NCBI GenBank assembly: GCA_022774755.1
Contig: JALFLK010000029.1
Location: 62,001 to 126,000 of the forward strand
Source of the DNA: a bacterium
GTDB lineage: Bacteria; Bacillota; Clostridia; Oscillospirales; Acutalibacteraceae
Reading direction: 5' to 3'
Length of the DNA: 64,000 bases
Part shown: positions 43,161 through 51,758 of the stretch, piece by piece
Layout: every line of letters starts with the position of its first letter
Position numbering within the stretch: the stretch's first letter is position 1
The notes under the pieces: model-generated
The model's input: the letters and a program-made list of their open reading frames with translations, nothing else
Databases searched by the model: none
Told to the model about the DNA's origin: nothing
Made by a program: the position numbers and the translations under genes

Positions 43161-44411
43161 TTAATCCTCGGAATTTCTTGACTGAATTTCTAAGATAAGC
43201 TTATCAATCTCATCCATTCTTGTTTTGAGCTCGTCACCGCTCTCTTGCTTTTTAGCTGTAACAAAATTTTGCTCTGTCTTATCTTCTTTGTCTGCTGAAT
43301 TCTCGGTTTCTTTGGGTTCAAGGTTTCCAGCGTTTGTGCCTTTCTCGGCAGGTTCTTCAGCCTGAGTATTCATCGAATCGTCAGCAGTAATCTTTTCCGC
43401 CTTTTTCGATTGTAAAACGCCGTTGGTTTCGTCAGGGGTAAGAAACGCAACATTGTTGCCGTCGGCACCGTTTGAAGATGTTTCGGATTCATATATGTTG
43501 ACTTGGTCGGAATTTTTGTCCTCGTGATAAAGAAAAGACACATATTCTCTTGCCGGAGGCTCTTCGTCATCAGCGGATACTTCTTGGGGCTTGATAACAG
43601 CATCCTTTGGAAGCACCTTGAAGGTAAGCTCTATAAGTACTGCAAGTGCATAAAGGCCGAAACAAAGGGTTACGGCTGTATCAATAATGACGGTCAAATC
43701 ATATGCACCGAAGTTGTTTACAATTTTATAGATTGCCTTTGTTGAACATGCAGCTACGGCTGTAATAAGCGTAAAGCCTCTTACAAAACAGCGTTTTACG
43801 GTATTCTTGCCCTCAATTTTACAAACAAGCATAGCGTCTGAAAAAATGAACAACGCAACCAAGGCATAGCACAGCATATCCATTACATCAGCAGAAAGCA
43901 CGGAAACGGTAGTCAAAGACTGGAAAATAACCCCCATCTTTAAACCTGCCCAAATGGCGGGAACAAGCATAAACAAAGCAAGGGACTTTCCGCCGTTTTT
44001 TCCGCTTAAATGACAGCTTGAAATGAAAAGCAAGGAGATACCTGCCGCTATTCCGAACACGGCTTCTATCATACTAAGCACCCCGATACCTTCAATCGAA
44101 GCGTTGCTTACCGTTGTGTAAATATACATAACGGAATTAAACAGCACTCCTACTGCGGCTAAAAAAGAAAATAACGAAGCGCCGAAATTTTTGTTTAAAG
44201 TATAATACTGTGAGGTTTTCTTATCAAGAAGGCTGATTAACGAACATAAAATATATAAAATCGGGATAACAGCTATTGCCGAATAAATCAGCCCAAAGCT
44301 GCCTAATCCAAAAAATGTTCCTCCGCTTGGCAATGTAACCTCTATGTACTTTAAAAATACCATTGCAATTATTGCAGGTATAAATGGTATCCAACACAAT
44401 TTAATCCGCAT
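43161..44411 (-). CDS. Polytopic membrane protein with disordered acidic tail, function unknown
   Basis: I do not recognise this 416-residue protein. The first 270 residues contain about eight hydrophobic helices with short loops. The last 140 are polar and low in complexity, rich in Glu, Lys, Asn and Ser (AEEPAEKGTNAGNLEPKETE), and end in a possible coiled coil (DELKTRMDEIDKLILEIQSR). Such a tail suggests a cytoplasmic interaction site. It lies directly upstream of the LRR-dockerin gene and is divergent from the SpoIID-like gene. It could be a sensor or assembly factor, but there is no direct evidence. Confidence 0.75.
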   Translation of the reverse strand: MRIKLCWIPFIPAIIAMVFLKYIEVTLPSGGTFFGLGSFGLIYSAIAVIPILYILCSLISLLDKKTSQYYTLNKNFGASLFSFLAAVGVLFNSVMYIYTTVSNASIEGIGVLSMIEAVFGIAAGISLLFISSCHLSGKNGGKSLALFMLVPAIWAGLKMGVIFQSLTTVSVLSADVMDMLCYALVALFIFSDAMLVCKIEGKNTVKRCFVRGFTLITAVAACSTKAIYKIVNNFGAYDLTVIIDTAVTLCFGLYALAVLIELTFKVLPKDAVIKPQEVSADDEEPPAREYVSFLYHEDKNSDQVNIYESETSSNGADGNNVAFLTPDETNGVLQSKKAEKITADDSMNTQAEEPAEKGTNAGNLEPKETENSADKEDKTEQNFVTAKKQESGDELKTRMDEIDKLILEIQSRNSED

Positions 44412-44588
44412 ATTATTACTCCGTTCCTCTTTTAATTCAGGTTTATAATACTTTAAAATATTAAGTCATACATCTGATATAGTTTAACATATATATTCTA
44501 TGACAAATATCAGCCTATGTCAAGAAGATTAAAACGACTATTTTCACGGAATTGTTTTAAAAATCCACAGGAGTTGGGAGAAAGATAT

Positions 44589-45362
44589 ATGAAATTTAAA
44601 ATTTCAATTATACTGTTGATTTTTGCTCTTATGGCGGTTATTCCCATAATCGCCGTCAAAACTAATACTTTGGAAAACAAAAATAATTCTTCCGCTGATA
44701 CCGGTGAATCTGCATCATCATTTTCGGCGGAGGAAGAAAATTCCTCCGCAGAGAATACCGAAGCAAATACAGAAGCAACCACCCTGCAAGATGCCGAAGA
44801 TAATACCGATAAAGATAATGAAGTTAGTACCGATACGGAAATTGAAACTTCAGCGGTAAACAACGGCGCATCAATCAGCGATAATGAATTATTAAAGGGA
44901 ATGATATGGGCAAAATCAAATGCATTTAACAGAGAGGGATTAAAGGCGCTGGCTGTGGTTTTTAACACGAATATTAAGGCTGATAAGGGAAAAATCGACA
45001 TATCAAATCCGTCGGAATATATCAGCGAAAGCGAAATAAAAAGCGCTCACCCGGACGATTTTGAAAAAATCACCGAAACGGCGGAAAGCATAATAAAAGA
45101 AACGGAAAATATGTATTTATCAACTGACGACGGCAACCTATACTTTATCCCGGTTTCTCAATGTTCAAACGGCTCAACCCTCAGAAATGATGATATAAAT
45201 ATGGCTTCGGTTGCATCGCCCTGGGACTGTTTCAGCGAAAATTACAGCATAAATAATGAGTGTACGGGAATAAGCCTGGACGGAGTTGATTATCTATCCG
45301 AAAATAATGATTACAGTTACATTCTCTCTTATTATCTGCCAAACTTCAAAATCAACCGTTAA
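44589..45362 (+). CDS. SpoIID/LytB-like protein with degenerate active site
   Basis: This 257-residue exported protein has an N-terminal membrane anchor or signal (MKFKISIILLIFALMAVIPII) and a 70-residue acidic Ser/Thr/Glu-rich linker. The following domain resembles SpoIID lytic transglycosylases: LLKGMIWAKSNAFNREGLKALAV matches the family's LxGVVAAEMPxxFxxEALKAQAV, and NMASVASPWD matches YLxSVxSPWD. The catalytic glutamate of the AAEM motif is Lys here, and the AART arginine is also lost. It is probably inactive as an enzyme, perhaps a partner in sporulation or wall remodelling. The start at 44589 follows GGGAGAAAG. Confidence 0.6.
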   Translation: MKFKISIILLIFALMAVIPIIAVKTNTLENKNNSSADTGESASSFSAEEENSSAENTEANTEATTLQDAEDNTDKDNEVSTDTEIETSAVNNGASISDNELLKGMIWAKSNAFNREGLKALAVVFNTNIKADKGKIDISNPSEYISESEIKSAHPDDFEKITETAESIIKETENMYLSTDDGNLYFIPVSQCSNGSTLRNDDINMASVASPWDCFSENYSINNECTGISLDGVDYLSENNDYSYILSYYLPNFKINR

Positions 45363-45400
45363 TGAGCTTAGCGTATAACCTTATCCCATAAATAATATAT

Positions 45401-45437
45401 AAATGCCATCGGAGCGACCGCCCCGATGGCATTTTCT
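45401..45437. terminator. Bidirectional terminator between SpoIID-like and SASP genes
   Basis: AAATGCCATCGG (45401-45412) pairs with CCGATGGCATTTT (45423-45435), with T-runs on both strands. The two genes are convergent. Confidence 0.9.
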
Positions 45438-45461
45438 GCTTTTGTTTTGTTAAGCAGATAA

Positions 45462-45659
45462 TTATTTCATACTGTTTTCGTATGACTCAATCATCTTTTT
45501 AACCATCTGTCCGCCTACTGAACCGGCTTCACGAGATGTTAAATCGCCGTTGTAACCCTGCTTAAGGTTAACGCCGACCTCGTTTGCACACTCCATCTTA
45601 AAGCGTTCCATAGCTTCCTTTGCCTGAGGAACATTAAGCTGATTATTGTTGCTTGACAT
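45462..45659 (-). CDS. Alpha/beta-type small acid-soluble spore protein
   Basis: The 65-residue protein coats and protects spore DNA. Family motifs are clear: PQAKEAMERFKMECANEVG, which contains the germination-protease cleavage region, and LTSREAGSVGGQMVKKMIESYE. A TAAAGGAG site precedes the ATG. SASP genes are normally read by sigma-G in the forespore, but I could not confirm a sigma-G promoter by eye. Its presence is direct evidence of a spore-forming organism. Confidence 0.96.
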   Translation of the reverse strand: MSSNNNQLNVPQAKEAMERFKMECANEVGVNLKQGYNGDLTSREAGSVGGQMVKKMIESYENSMK

Positions 45660-45883
45660 ATTGTTATCTCCTTTATTTTAATATATTTAAGCGACAATTC
45701 GGCTTCCCGTTTTGTTGCCGCAATAGTATTTTGCACGGATATTTTAAATATATAAAATGTAATTATTTCATTTTTTGCATTGTTTCGCCAAATTTTTATT
45801 TGCAGGTTAATGAAAGCACCGATTATTATTAGCCGATGCTCAGAAATTATATAAAAATTTTAATAAAATTAACACATAATTGC
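45660..45883. other. AT-rich region upstream of the SASP gene
   Basis: About 220 bases of AT-rich DNA holding the SASP promoter. No coding frame is supported. A 64-codon plus-strand frame starting at 45836 has no ribosome site and runs through two terminator hairpins. Confidence 0.5.
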
Positions 45884-45925
45884 AAAAACAAGCGACAGCT
45901 TAATTCGCTGCCGCTTGTTCTGTTT
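45884..45925 (-). terminator. Second terminator behind the beta-helix gene
   Basis: AACAAGCG-A-CAGC (45887-45899) pairs with GCTG-C-CGCTTGTT (45907-45919) with one mismatch. GTTTTTG follows on the minus strand. It backs up the terminator at 45971. Confidence 0.7.
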
Positions 45926-45965
45926 AAATATTCATTTTCGGGTTTGCCCCAACTATTAACAAAAG

Positions 45966-46000
45966 GCCTAAAAAGAAAGCTCCTCAAAAGAGAAGCTTTC
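45966..46000 (-). terminator. Terminator of the beta-helix dockerin gene
   Basis: GAAAGCT and AGCTTTC, with inner TC/GA pairs (45975-46000), form a stem that is followed by TTTTTAGG on the minus strand, 22 bases after the stop. Confidence 0.85.
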
Positions 46001-46022
46001 CCAATGATTATTTTTTCTGCTT

Positions 46023-48113
46023 TTATATAAGATGCGCAAGCGCTAACTGAATCCGGGAGGCATCCTGAATGTTGAATTCACCGTCACCGTTAAAATCAGC
46101 CACACTTTCATCAAAGGTCTCTGTATAAAGCTTAGCAAGCTGAAGCTGCATTACAGCAACATCATTGATATTTAATTCTCCGTTGCCGTCAACATCACCG
46201 AGAATCTTTTCTCCAGGAGATGTTGCAGGCGTCATTGTAATCCCGGTTTTAATACCAAATATTTGAATTTCATCAGGGTAGTCATTTGTAAATGAAACTT
46301 CTTTCCCGTTGATTTTCAGCTTCGTGTTAGAGCCGAAATACCAACCCTCGTCGATGCCTTTCTCATTTACTTTGATATAAAGATTATAATTGTAGCTTTT
46401 GTTTTTATCAAAGGCAGTTATATCCTTATCATCTCCGTGATGGTCAGCATCGTTAAACCATTCGTCCGAGCGCGTCCATTCGCCATCAGTTCTCCATTCT
46501 TCAAAAACCAGGGCATACGGAGCGTCATTGGGCGTTGTACCGGTGAATACGGGCTTGTCGCCGTCCTTAAAGGTCAAGGTTGCGTTGTTGATTTCAATCA
46601 GCTCAATTTCCTTTTGCGTGGCAGGCTTTTTCGACGTCATGAATTCGGGGCCTATCATAAGGCCGATTCCATCCAAAATCACTCCGCTTTTGTCCGTGTA
46701 ATCTACTCCGTTCAGCATTACGGAAAGACCATCATCCTTTGAGGCAAAGGTATAGTTTTCATTTGCTTCTGCGATGATGCTGTAGGAATAGGTCTTGCCC
46801 TCTTCAAAGGCGGTAATCCTTTGATTTTCAGGAACATCTCTATCGGAGTACCAGAACTTAACCGCCACTAAGCCCTCCTCGGTTTCAGCCCATTCCTCCC
46901 AATATTCATAGAAGGTATAGGCTTCGTCATCGCCCTTTGTTGCTGTTGCCTGCGGCGCACTGCCCGGCTGATAGTCAAACTTCACATTCTCTATAACGAC
47001 CTTATTGATAGCGGTCGGCGTAGCTGTGGGTGTCCAATGCGCTTTCAGGGTAATGTCCTCGGTGACAATGGCGGTAAAGGTGTATTCTTCTTCCCCAAGA
47101 TACCACCCTGCAAAATTATAGCCGGACTTCTTCGGGTCGGTAGGCTTGACCGCCGGAGCATTCCGCAGCTTCTGCTCGGAGACGGCGCTGCCGCCGTCAG
47201 AGTCAAAGGTCACGGTGAATTCATCAAAGGAATAGGGAAATACGCCGCAGTCTTCAAAGGTGCCGCCGGTCATGGTGACCACAGCCTTATCGTTGCTGCC
47301 GTACACCGCATTACCAATTCCGACCCCGTCCAATTTGCAATTTTTTATTGTGCCACCGGTCATGGTGAAGCGACCGTCTTGGTAAATATTCACCGCACCA
47401 CCGTTGTCGGCGGCAGAGCAATCCCGAATGAGGCCGCCGTTCAACTCAAAGGCGCCGCTCTGCTTGATAAATACCGCTCCACCGTCACTGCCGGCTCTGC
47501 AATTACCGATGGTGCCGCCGTTCATAATGAAGGTGCAGCCGCTTCCTATATCTACTGCACCTCCGTCATCGTAGGCTTTGCAATCCAAGATGGCGCCGCC
47601 ATTCATAATAAACTTACCATACTTGATCGGCTTGGTAGATGTTTCCGTTACACTGGTTTTGCTAATATCCACGGCGCTACCGTCGCCGTCGGACTCCATG
47701 CAGTTCACGATACTGCCGCCTTCCAAGGTCAGCATGCCACCCTTGACTTCAAATCCTCCGTTCTTTTTCTGACCGTCGATCTTGCCGCCGGTGGCGCTGT
47801 CCTTCACTGTTAGGTTTCCGTCATTGCGCACTCGAAATATGATTATGTCCGAAGCACTGCTTGTCAGAGTATAACTGTTCAGATCCAGAGTCACGGTGCG
47901 CTCCACGTCTAACACCCAAGAGGTCTCGATGTTTCCTCCCAGTTTGATCTCCGCACAGTCCGCATTTTCCAATGCCGCCTCCAGTTCCGTTGCATTTCTG
48001 ACTGTCGAATCCGCTGCAAACGCCGTAATCGGCGCAATCGCCAGTACCATACAGAGCACAATAAAGAGGCTTATAATTCGCCCTGCATGATGATTTTTAC
48101 TGTTTTTCTTCAT
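46023..48113 (-). CDS. Secreted beta-helix protein with InlB-type repeat and dockerin
   Basis: The 696-residue exported protein has a signal peptide (about 1-33), then a right-handed beta-helix of repeated turns (FIMNGGTIGNCRAGSDGGAVFI, FELNGGLIRDCSAADNGGAVNI; about 40-290). A listerial InlB-type repeat follows (VTFDSDGGSAV to ITLKAHW, about 297-360), then two related beta domains and a type I dockerin (about 637-696; DVDGNGELNIND and DFNGDGEFNIQD). No polysaccharide lyase active site is evident, so it may be an adhesin or binding protein. The middle part is more GC-rich than its neighbours. The AGGAGG site fixes the ATG at 48113. It is divergent from the tandem-HTH regulator at 48300. Confidence 0.88.
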   Translation of the reverse strand: MKKNSKNHHAGRIISLFIVLCMVLAIAPITAFAADSTVRNATELEAALENADCAEIKLGGNIETSWVLDVERTVTLDLNSYTLTSSASDIIIFRVRNDGNLTVKDSATGGKIDGQKKNGGFEVKGGMLTLEGGSIVNCMESDGDGSAVDISKTSVTETSTKPIKYGKFIMNGGAILDCKAYDDGGAVDIGSGCTFIMNGGTIGNCRAGSDGGAVFIKQSGAFELNGGLIRDCSAADNGGAVNIYQDGRFTMTGGTIKNCKLDGVGIGNAVYGSNDKAVVTMTGGTFEDCGVFPYSFDEFTVTFDSDGGSAVSEQKLRNAPAVKPTDPKKSGYNFAGWYLGEEEYTFTAIVTEDITLKAHWTPTATPTAINKVVIENVKFDYQPGSAPQATATKGDDEAYTFYEYWEEWAETEEGLVAVKFWYSDRDVPENQRITAFEEGKTYSYSIIAEANENYTFASKDDGLSVMLNGVDYTDKSGVILDGIGLMIGPEFMTSKKPATQKEIELIEINNATLTFKDGDKPVFTGTTPNDAPYALVFEEWRTDGEWTRSDEWFNDADHHGDDKDITAFDKNKSYNYNLYIKVNEKGIDEGWYFGSNTKLKINGKEVSFTNDYPDEIQIFGIKTGITMTPATSPGEKILGDVDGNGELNINDVAVMQLQLAKLYTETFDESVADFNGDGEFNIQDASRIQLALAHLI

Positions 48114-48201
48114 CTGAAAAACCTCCTTAGATTTATTGTATTTGGTTCTCGCTATAAAGCCAAGAGTATTATAGCAGATAATTGCGTTTTCTGCCACTTT
48201 C

Positions 48202-48231
48202 TTTCCGATTTGTCATTATCCAAATCGGAAA
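48202..48231. promoter_or_regulatory. Perfect inverted repeat, candidate operator
   Basis: TTTCCGATTT (48202-48211) and AAATCGGAAA (48222-48231) are 10-base perfect arms with a 10-base spacer, so the arm centres are about two helix turns apart. It lies between the divergent beta-helix gene and the HTH regulator gene, just upstream of a TATAAT box (near 48258) facing the regulator. A dimeric HTH protein could bind here. Confidence 0.65.
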
Positions 48232-48299
48232 TTACTATCTTTTTGTATCACTTTGAAGTATAATGAGAATACAGAAGCAATCTCGTGGAGGAATACTTT

Positions 48300-50048
48300 A
48301 TGAAGTTTTGTGAAAAGTTGAATGAATATATTGAAACACTGAATTGTACGGCAAAGGATATCAGCAGTATATCCGGATTATCCGAGGCTACCGTAAGCCG
48401 CTATCGTGCAGGCGGACGAATGCCGGAAATAGATTCGGAACCCTTTGACCGGCTTTGTGAAGCCATCGCCTCCCTCGCTGAACAAAAACAACACGGCGAT
48501 ATCACAAAAGCTTCCGTCAAAGAAAGCTTTCTTGACTGCACAGATGTCATAACAACGGACAAAGAACAGCTGCGGGATAATTTCAATACGCTGATTTCCG
48601 TTCTCGATATCAACATTGCCAGGTTATGCCGACATACCAATTACGATACTTCAACCATATTCCGCTTCCGCAACGGCTCACGCCAGCCGTCCGACCCGAC
48701 AAAATTCGCCGCCGCCATTGCCGGATATATTGCAAGAGAGATAGACAACCCCGGAGAAATATCTGTTTTAGCGGAGCTTATCGGCTGTGCCCGGAAGGAG
48801 CTTTCCGACAGCTCAAAAAGATTTGATAAAATACAAAACTGGCTGCTCAACGGCAAAAGCACAAGAACAGACAGCATTTCAAAATTCCTGACCAAGCTGG
48901 ATGAGTTTGATTTGAACGAATACATAAAAGCAATCCGTTTTGACGAATTAAAAGTTCCTTCAGTGCCGTTTCAGCTTCCAATCTCAAAAACATATTTCGG
49001 ACTCACCGAGATGATGGAAAGCGAACTGGATTTTTTGAAGGCTACCGTTCTTTCCAAATCCATGGGGCCCGTTATTATGTACAGCGATATGCCCATGAGT
49101 GAAATGGCAAAGGATTCGGAGTTCCCAAAAAAATGGATGCTCGGTATGGCAATGATGCTGAAAAAGGGGCTTCATTTAAACCAGATTCATAATCTCGACC
49201 GTTCCTTTGAGGATATGATGCTGGGGCTTGAAGGCTGGATTCCCATGTATATGACAGGGCAGATTTCGCCCTATTATCTCAAAAATGTTCAAAACAATGT
49301 TTTTCTGCATTTGTTGAAGGTGTCCGGCACAGCGGCGCTTTCCGGCGAAGCAATCTCCGGTTATCACAGCGAAGGAAAGTATTATCTGACAAAATCTAAG
49401 GACGAAGTATCTTATTATAAAAAACGGGCACAGGCGCTTTTAAGCAGCGCCCACCCGCTGATGGATATCTATCGGGAGGAAAATGCAGTCGCACTCAACG
49501 CCTTCCTGATTGGAGACGCCCGTACAGAGGGAAAGCGGAGGAGCATTTTATCCTCTCTGCCGATTTATACAATGGATAAAGACTATTTGGAGCAGTTCCT
49601 GGCGAAGCGCACCCTTTCAGAAGCAGAAAGAGAAAGTATTTTATCTTACGCGGATTCTCAGCGGCTAATGACGGAGGAAATCCTGAAAACAGAAACGGTT
49701 GAGGACGAAATCCCACATATCACAGCGGAAGAATTTGACCGTTATCCGATATGTCTGTCTCTTTCCGGAATGTTTTGTGAAAAGGAGATTTTCTATACCT
49801 ATGAGGAATACGAGGAGCATTTGAAGCAGACAAAAATATTTGCCGAAACGCATCCGAATTACATTCTGAATCAAACCTCGGCTCACACATTCCGAAACCT
49901 GCAGATATACATTCACGAAGGCAAATGGGCTATGGTATCCAAAAACAAAGCCCCGGTAATTCATTTTGTGATTCACCACCCGAAGCTGCGCATGGCAATA
50001 GAGGAATTTACCCCTCCGATGGTGGAGGAACAGCATCCATTGGATTAA
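48300..50048 (+). CDS. Large tandem-HTH regulator of unknown family
   Basis: The 582-residue protein starts with an XRE-like helix-turn-helix (MKFCEKLNEYIETLNCTAKDISSISGLSEATVSRYRAGGRMP) and then has a second one (LISVLDINIARLCRHTNYDTSTIFRFRNGSRQP, about residues 85-120). The remaining 400 residues are mostly helical and unfamiliar, with no kinase, protease or sensor motif that I recognise. No membrane segment is visible. The ATG at 48300 follows GGAGG. A GTG five codons earlier is less likely. Being divergent from the beta-helix dockerin gene with an inverted repeat between them, it is probably that gene's regulator (inference). Confidence 0.75.
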   Translation: MKFCEKLNEYIETLNCTAKDISSISGLSEATVSRYRAGGRMPEIDSEPFDRLCEAIASLAEQKQHGDITKASVKESFLDCTDVITTDKEQLRDNFNTLISVLDINIARLCRHTNYDTSTIFRFRNGSRQPSDPTKFAAAIAGYIAREIDNPGEISVLAELIGCARKELSDSSKRFDKIQNWLLNGKSTRTDSISKFLTKLDEFDLNEYIKAIRFDELKVPSVPFQLPISKTYFGLTEMMESELDFLKATVLSKSMGPVIMYSDMPMSEMAKDSEFPKKWMLGMAMMLKKGLHLNQIHNLDRSFEDMMLGLEGWIPMYMTGQISPYYLKNVQNNVFLHLLKVSGTAALSGEAISGYHSEGKYYLTKSKDEVSYYKKRAQALLSSAHPLMDIYREENAVALNAFLIGDARTEGKRRSILSSLPIYTMDKDYLEQFLAKRTLSEAERESILSYADSQRLMTEEILKTETVEDEIPHITAEEFDRYPICLSLSGMFCEKEIFYTYEEYEEHLKQTKIFAETHPNYILNQTSAHTFRNLQIYIHEGKWAMVSKNKAPVIHFVIHHPKLRMAIEEFTPPMVEEQHPLD

Positions 50049-50050
50049 CA

Positions 50051-50144
50051 GTCGAGTGCCTCGACACGCAATCCGTGCAGACAGCTTCTGCTGAAAATAT
50101 CCTTTTATGCCCGAACGCAACCGAGTAATCACCTATAGTAAAAA
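50051..50144 (-). repeat. Dispersed terminator-associated repeat, copy G
   Basis: Begins two bases after the regulator stop codon. It has GTCGAG-TGC-CTCGAC at the left and CCGAACGCAACCGAGTA on the right, so it is more diverged. On the minus strand it begins in the T-tract of the terminator behind the ArsC-like gene. Confidence 0.85.
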
Positions 50145-50180
50145 CGGCAGTACTCTCAATAGCAACGCCGTTTTCTTTTT
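50141..50180. terminator. Terminator between regulator and peptide-processing operon
   Basis: AAAACGGC (50141-50148) pairs with GCCGTTTT (50167-50174), with a CTTTTT run on the plus side and TTTT on the minus side. It ends the minus-strand operon and probably the plus-strand regulator transcript. Confidence 0.8.
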
Positions 50181-50194
50181 AGCAGAATATTTTA

Positions 50195-50557
50195 TCAATG
50201 CTTTAATTTTTCTTCCCATTCCTTTTCTCTAAAGCCTGTAAGAATTGCTTTGTCAGAAACAACAAGAGGTCTTTTTACAAGCATACCGTCTGAGGCAAGG
50301 AGTTTAAGCTGTTCCTCGTCGCTCATTGAGGGCAGTTTATCCTTAAGCTCCATTGACCTGTAAAGCACTCCGCTGGTGTTAAAAAATTTTTTAAGGGGCA
50401 AACCGCTTTTTTCGTGCCATTCTTTAAGCTCGTCGCAGGTAGGGTTCTCCTCTTTTATATTCCTGTCAAGATAGCTTATATTATTATCGTCAAGCCACTT
50501 TTTCGCTTTTTTGCAGGTAGTGCATTTGGGGTAATTTATAAACAGTATTTTTTCCAT
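50195..50557 (-). CDS. ArsC/Spx family thioredoxin-fold protein
   Basis: The 120-residue protein has the arsenate-reductase-like fold. A CxxC pair (Cys12-TT-Cys15) sits in NYPKCTTCKKAKKWLDDNNI, followed by KPLKKFF-like and KRPLVV elements (PLKKFFNTSG, GMLVKRPLVVSDK) typical of the YffB/Spx/ArsC group. Spx proteins bind RNA polymerase under thiol stress, while YffB-like members are simple reductases. The sequence cannot decide between them. It lies 49 bases after the nucleotidyltransferase gene with its own AAGGAG site, and is either the last gene of the peptide operon or a neighbour. The terminator follows at once. Confidence 0.88.
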   Translation of the reverse strand: MEKILFINYPKCTTCKKAKKWLDDNNISYLDRNIKEENPTCDELKEWHEKSGLPLKKFFNTSGVLYRSMELKDKLPSMSDEEQLKLLASDGMLVKRPLVVSDKAILTGFREKEWEEKLKH

Positions 50558-50606
50558 AATTTTACTCTCCTTAATAAACAATATATGTGAGCTAATTATT
50601 AAATCA

Positions 50607-51758
50607 TTATTCTTCTTTTATTCCGGCGAGAGATTTTATATAATCAAATTTATCGCAGTTATCTTTGCTGTAAAATTTTACTTTTTTAATCTCACGCTTA
50701 ATGGCTGAGGGGTTGCGAAAAAGAGTCCTGACGCCCTTATGAATCCAACAGAAAGGCAGTAAAAACGGAGCCTTTTCAAGTATAGGATACAGCGGTTTCA
50801 TCTGCTCAGTGCTTAAAAACCACTGCTTTAAGAAAAATACAAACTTATGTTTACTTTTATCGCTTTTTATCTCCTCGCTAAAGGCATGAGCGCCGTTGCC
50901 GAAATTTCCGTTTGCAAGAATATACGCAGTCAGCGTTTTGTACTTTTCCTTGGGTGACTCGCCCTCAAAAAATATTTTATTCAGATTTAAAACTGTTTCA
51001 TGAAATTCTGTCAGCCCGCAGTTTTCAACCACGCTGTTTATGCAGTAAAAATTCAAATCAAGGCGTTTTGACAAAATATACAAATCCAAAAACAGCTTTA
51101 TCCCACAGCCTGCGTAGTCAAAATGCTTATACAAATGCAGAAAATTATACAGATATAAATCATTATCATTAAATCGGTAATATCCGCATGCTGAATCATA
51201 CTCGGCTCTTTCAAGGAGGTCGCCGAAACATCCGCAATTTTTCAGTCTTCCGTCAAAGGGCATAAAGTGAATTTCGAAGCAGTACACAGGCTCTTTAAAA
51301 TAAACATCGACACCGTCTCCGCAGGAGTTAAGTGAAAAGTCCAGAGAATAAAGGCATTTTTTTGCGCTTTCACGGTCATTCTCACGGATATAAATATCGG
51401 TGTCACAGCTTGTCCGCATATAGGGCTGAGGGTAAATATTGCGCAAAATTTTTCCCTTTAAGGGCAGAAATTCAATATTCTCTTTTTTAAAAGAATCGCA
51501 CACCCTGTCGAAAATATAATCAAGCTTTGTTACAAGAATAAGCGACTTTTTGTAATCATTTAGGAATTTATACCTTATGTTTTCAGGACAGGTTTTAGGA
51601 ACATAATTGCAAAGCATAGCTGAAACATTGTTCTTTTGGGCAATATTATACAGCAAATTCCAAGCTGCTCCTTGGGTGTTTACTTCTTTTTCGTTTACTA
51701 TACTGCCCAGCATTTCTGCAAGCATCATTCCCTGCTCAATATATTTATCTGCGTCCAT
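50607..51758 (-). CDS. Nucleotidyltransferase family protein (PF14907 type)
   Basis: The 383-residue protein matches the uncharacterised nucleotidyltransferase family that occurs next to PqqD-like proteins and lasso-peptide genes in other bacteria. The diagnostic part is FLPLKGKILRNIYPQPYMRTSCDTDIYI (about residues 97-124), where DTDI gives the metal-binding aspartates, and a later LHLYKHFDYAGCGIKLFLDL. The C-terminal half is helical. Its ATG lies inside the S26 peptidase gene (14-base overlap), so translation is coupled. In this operon it is the only candidate modifying enzyme and might nucleotidylate a peptide or another small molecule (inference). Confidence 0.85.
   Translation of the reverse strand: MDADKYIEQGMMLAEMLGSIVNEKEVNTQGAAWNLLYNIAQKNNVSAMLCNYVPKTCPENIRYKFLNDYKKSLILVTKLDYIFDRVCDSFKKENIEFLPLKGKILRNIYPQPYMRTSCDTDIYIRENDRESAKKCLYSLDFSLNSCGDGVDVYFKEPVYCFEIHFMPFDGRLKNCGCFGDLLERAEYDSACGYYRFNDNDLYLYNFLHLYKHFDYAGCGIKLFLDLYILSKRLDLNFYCINSVVENCGLTEFHETVLNLNKIFFEGESPKEKYKTLTAYILANGNFGNGAHAFSEEIKSDKSKHKFVFFLKQWFLSTEQMKPLYPILEKAPFLLPFCWIHKGVRTLFRNPSAIKREIKKVKFYSKDNCDKFDYIKSLAGIKEE

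Noticed and set aside
45836-46030. 64-codon plus-strand frame
   Set aside because: Runs through two terminator hairpins and has no ribosome site.
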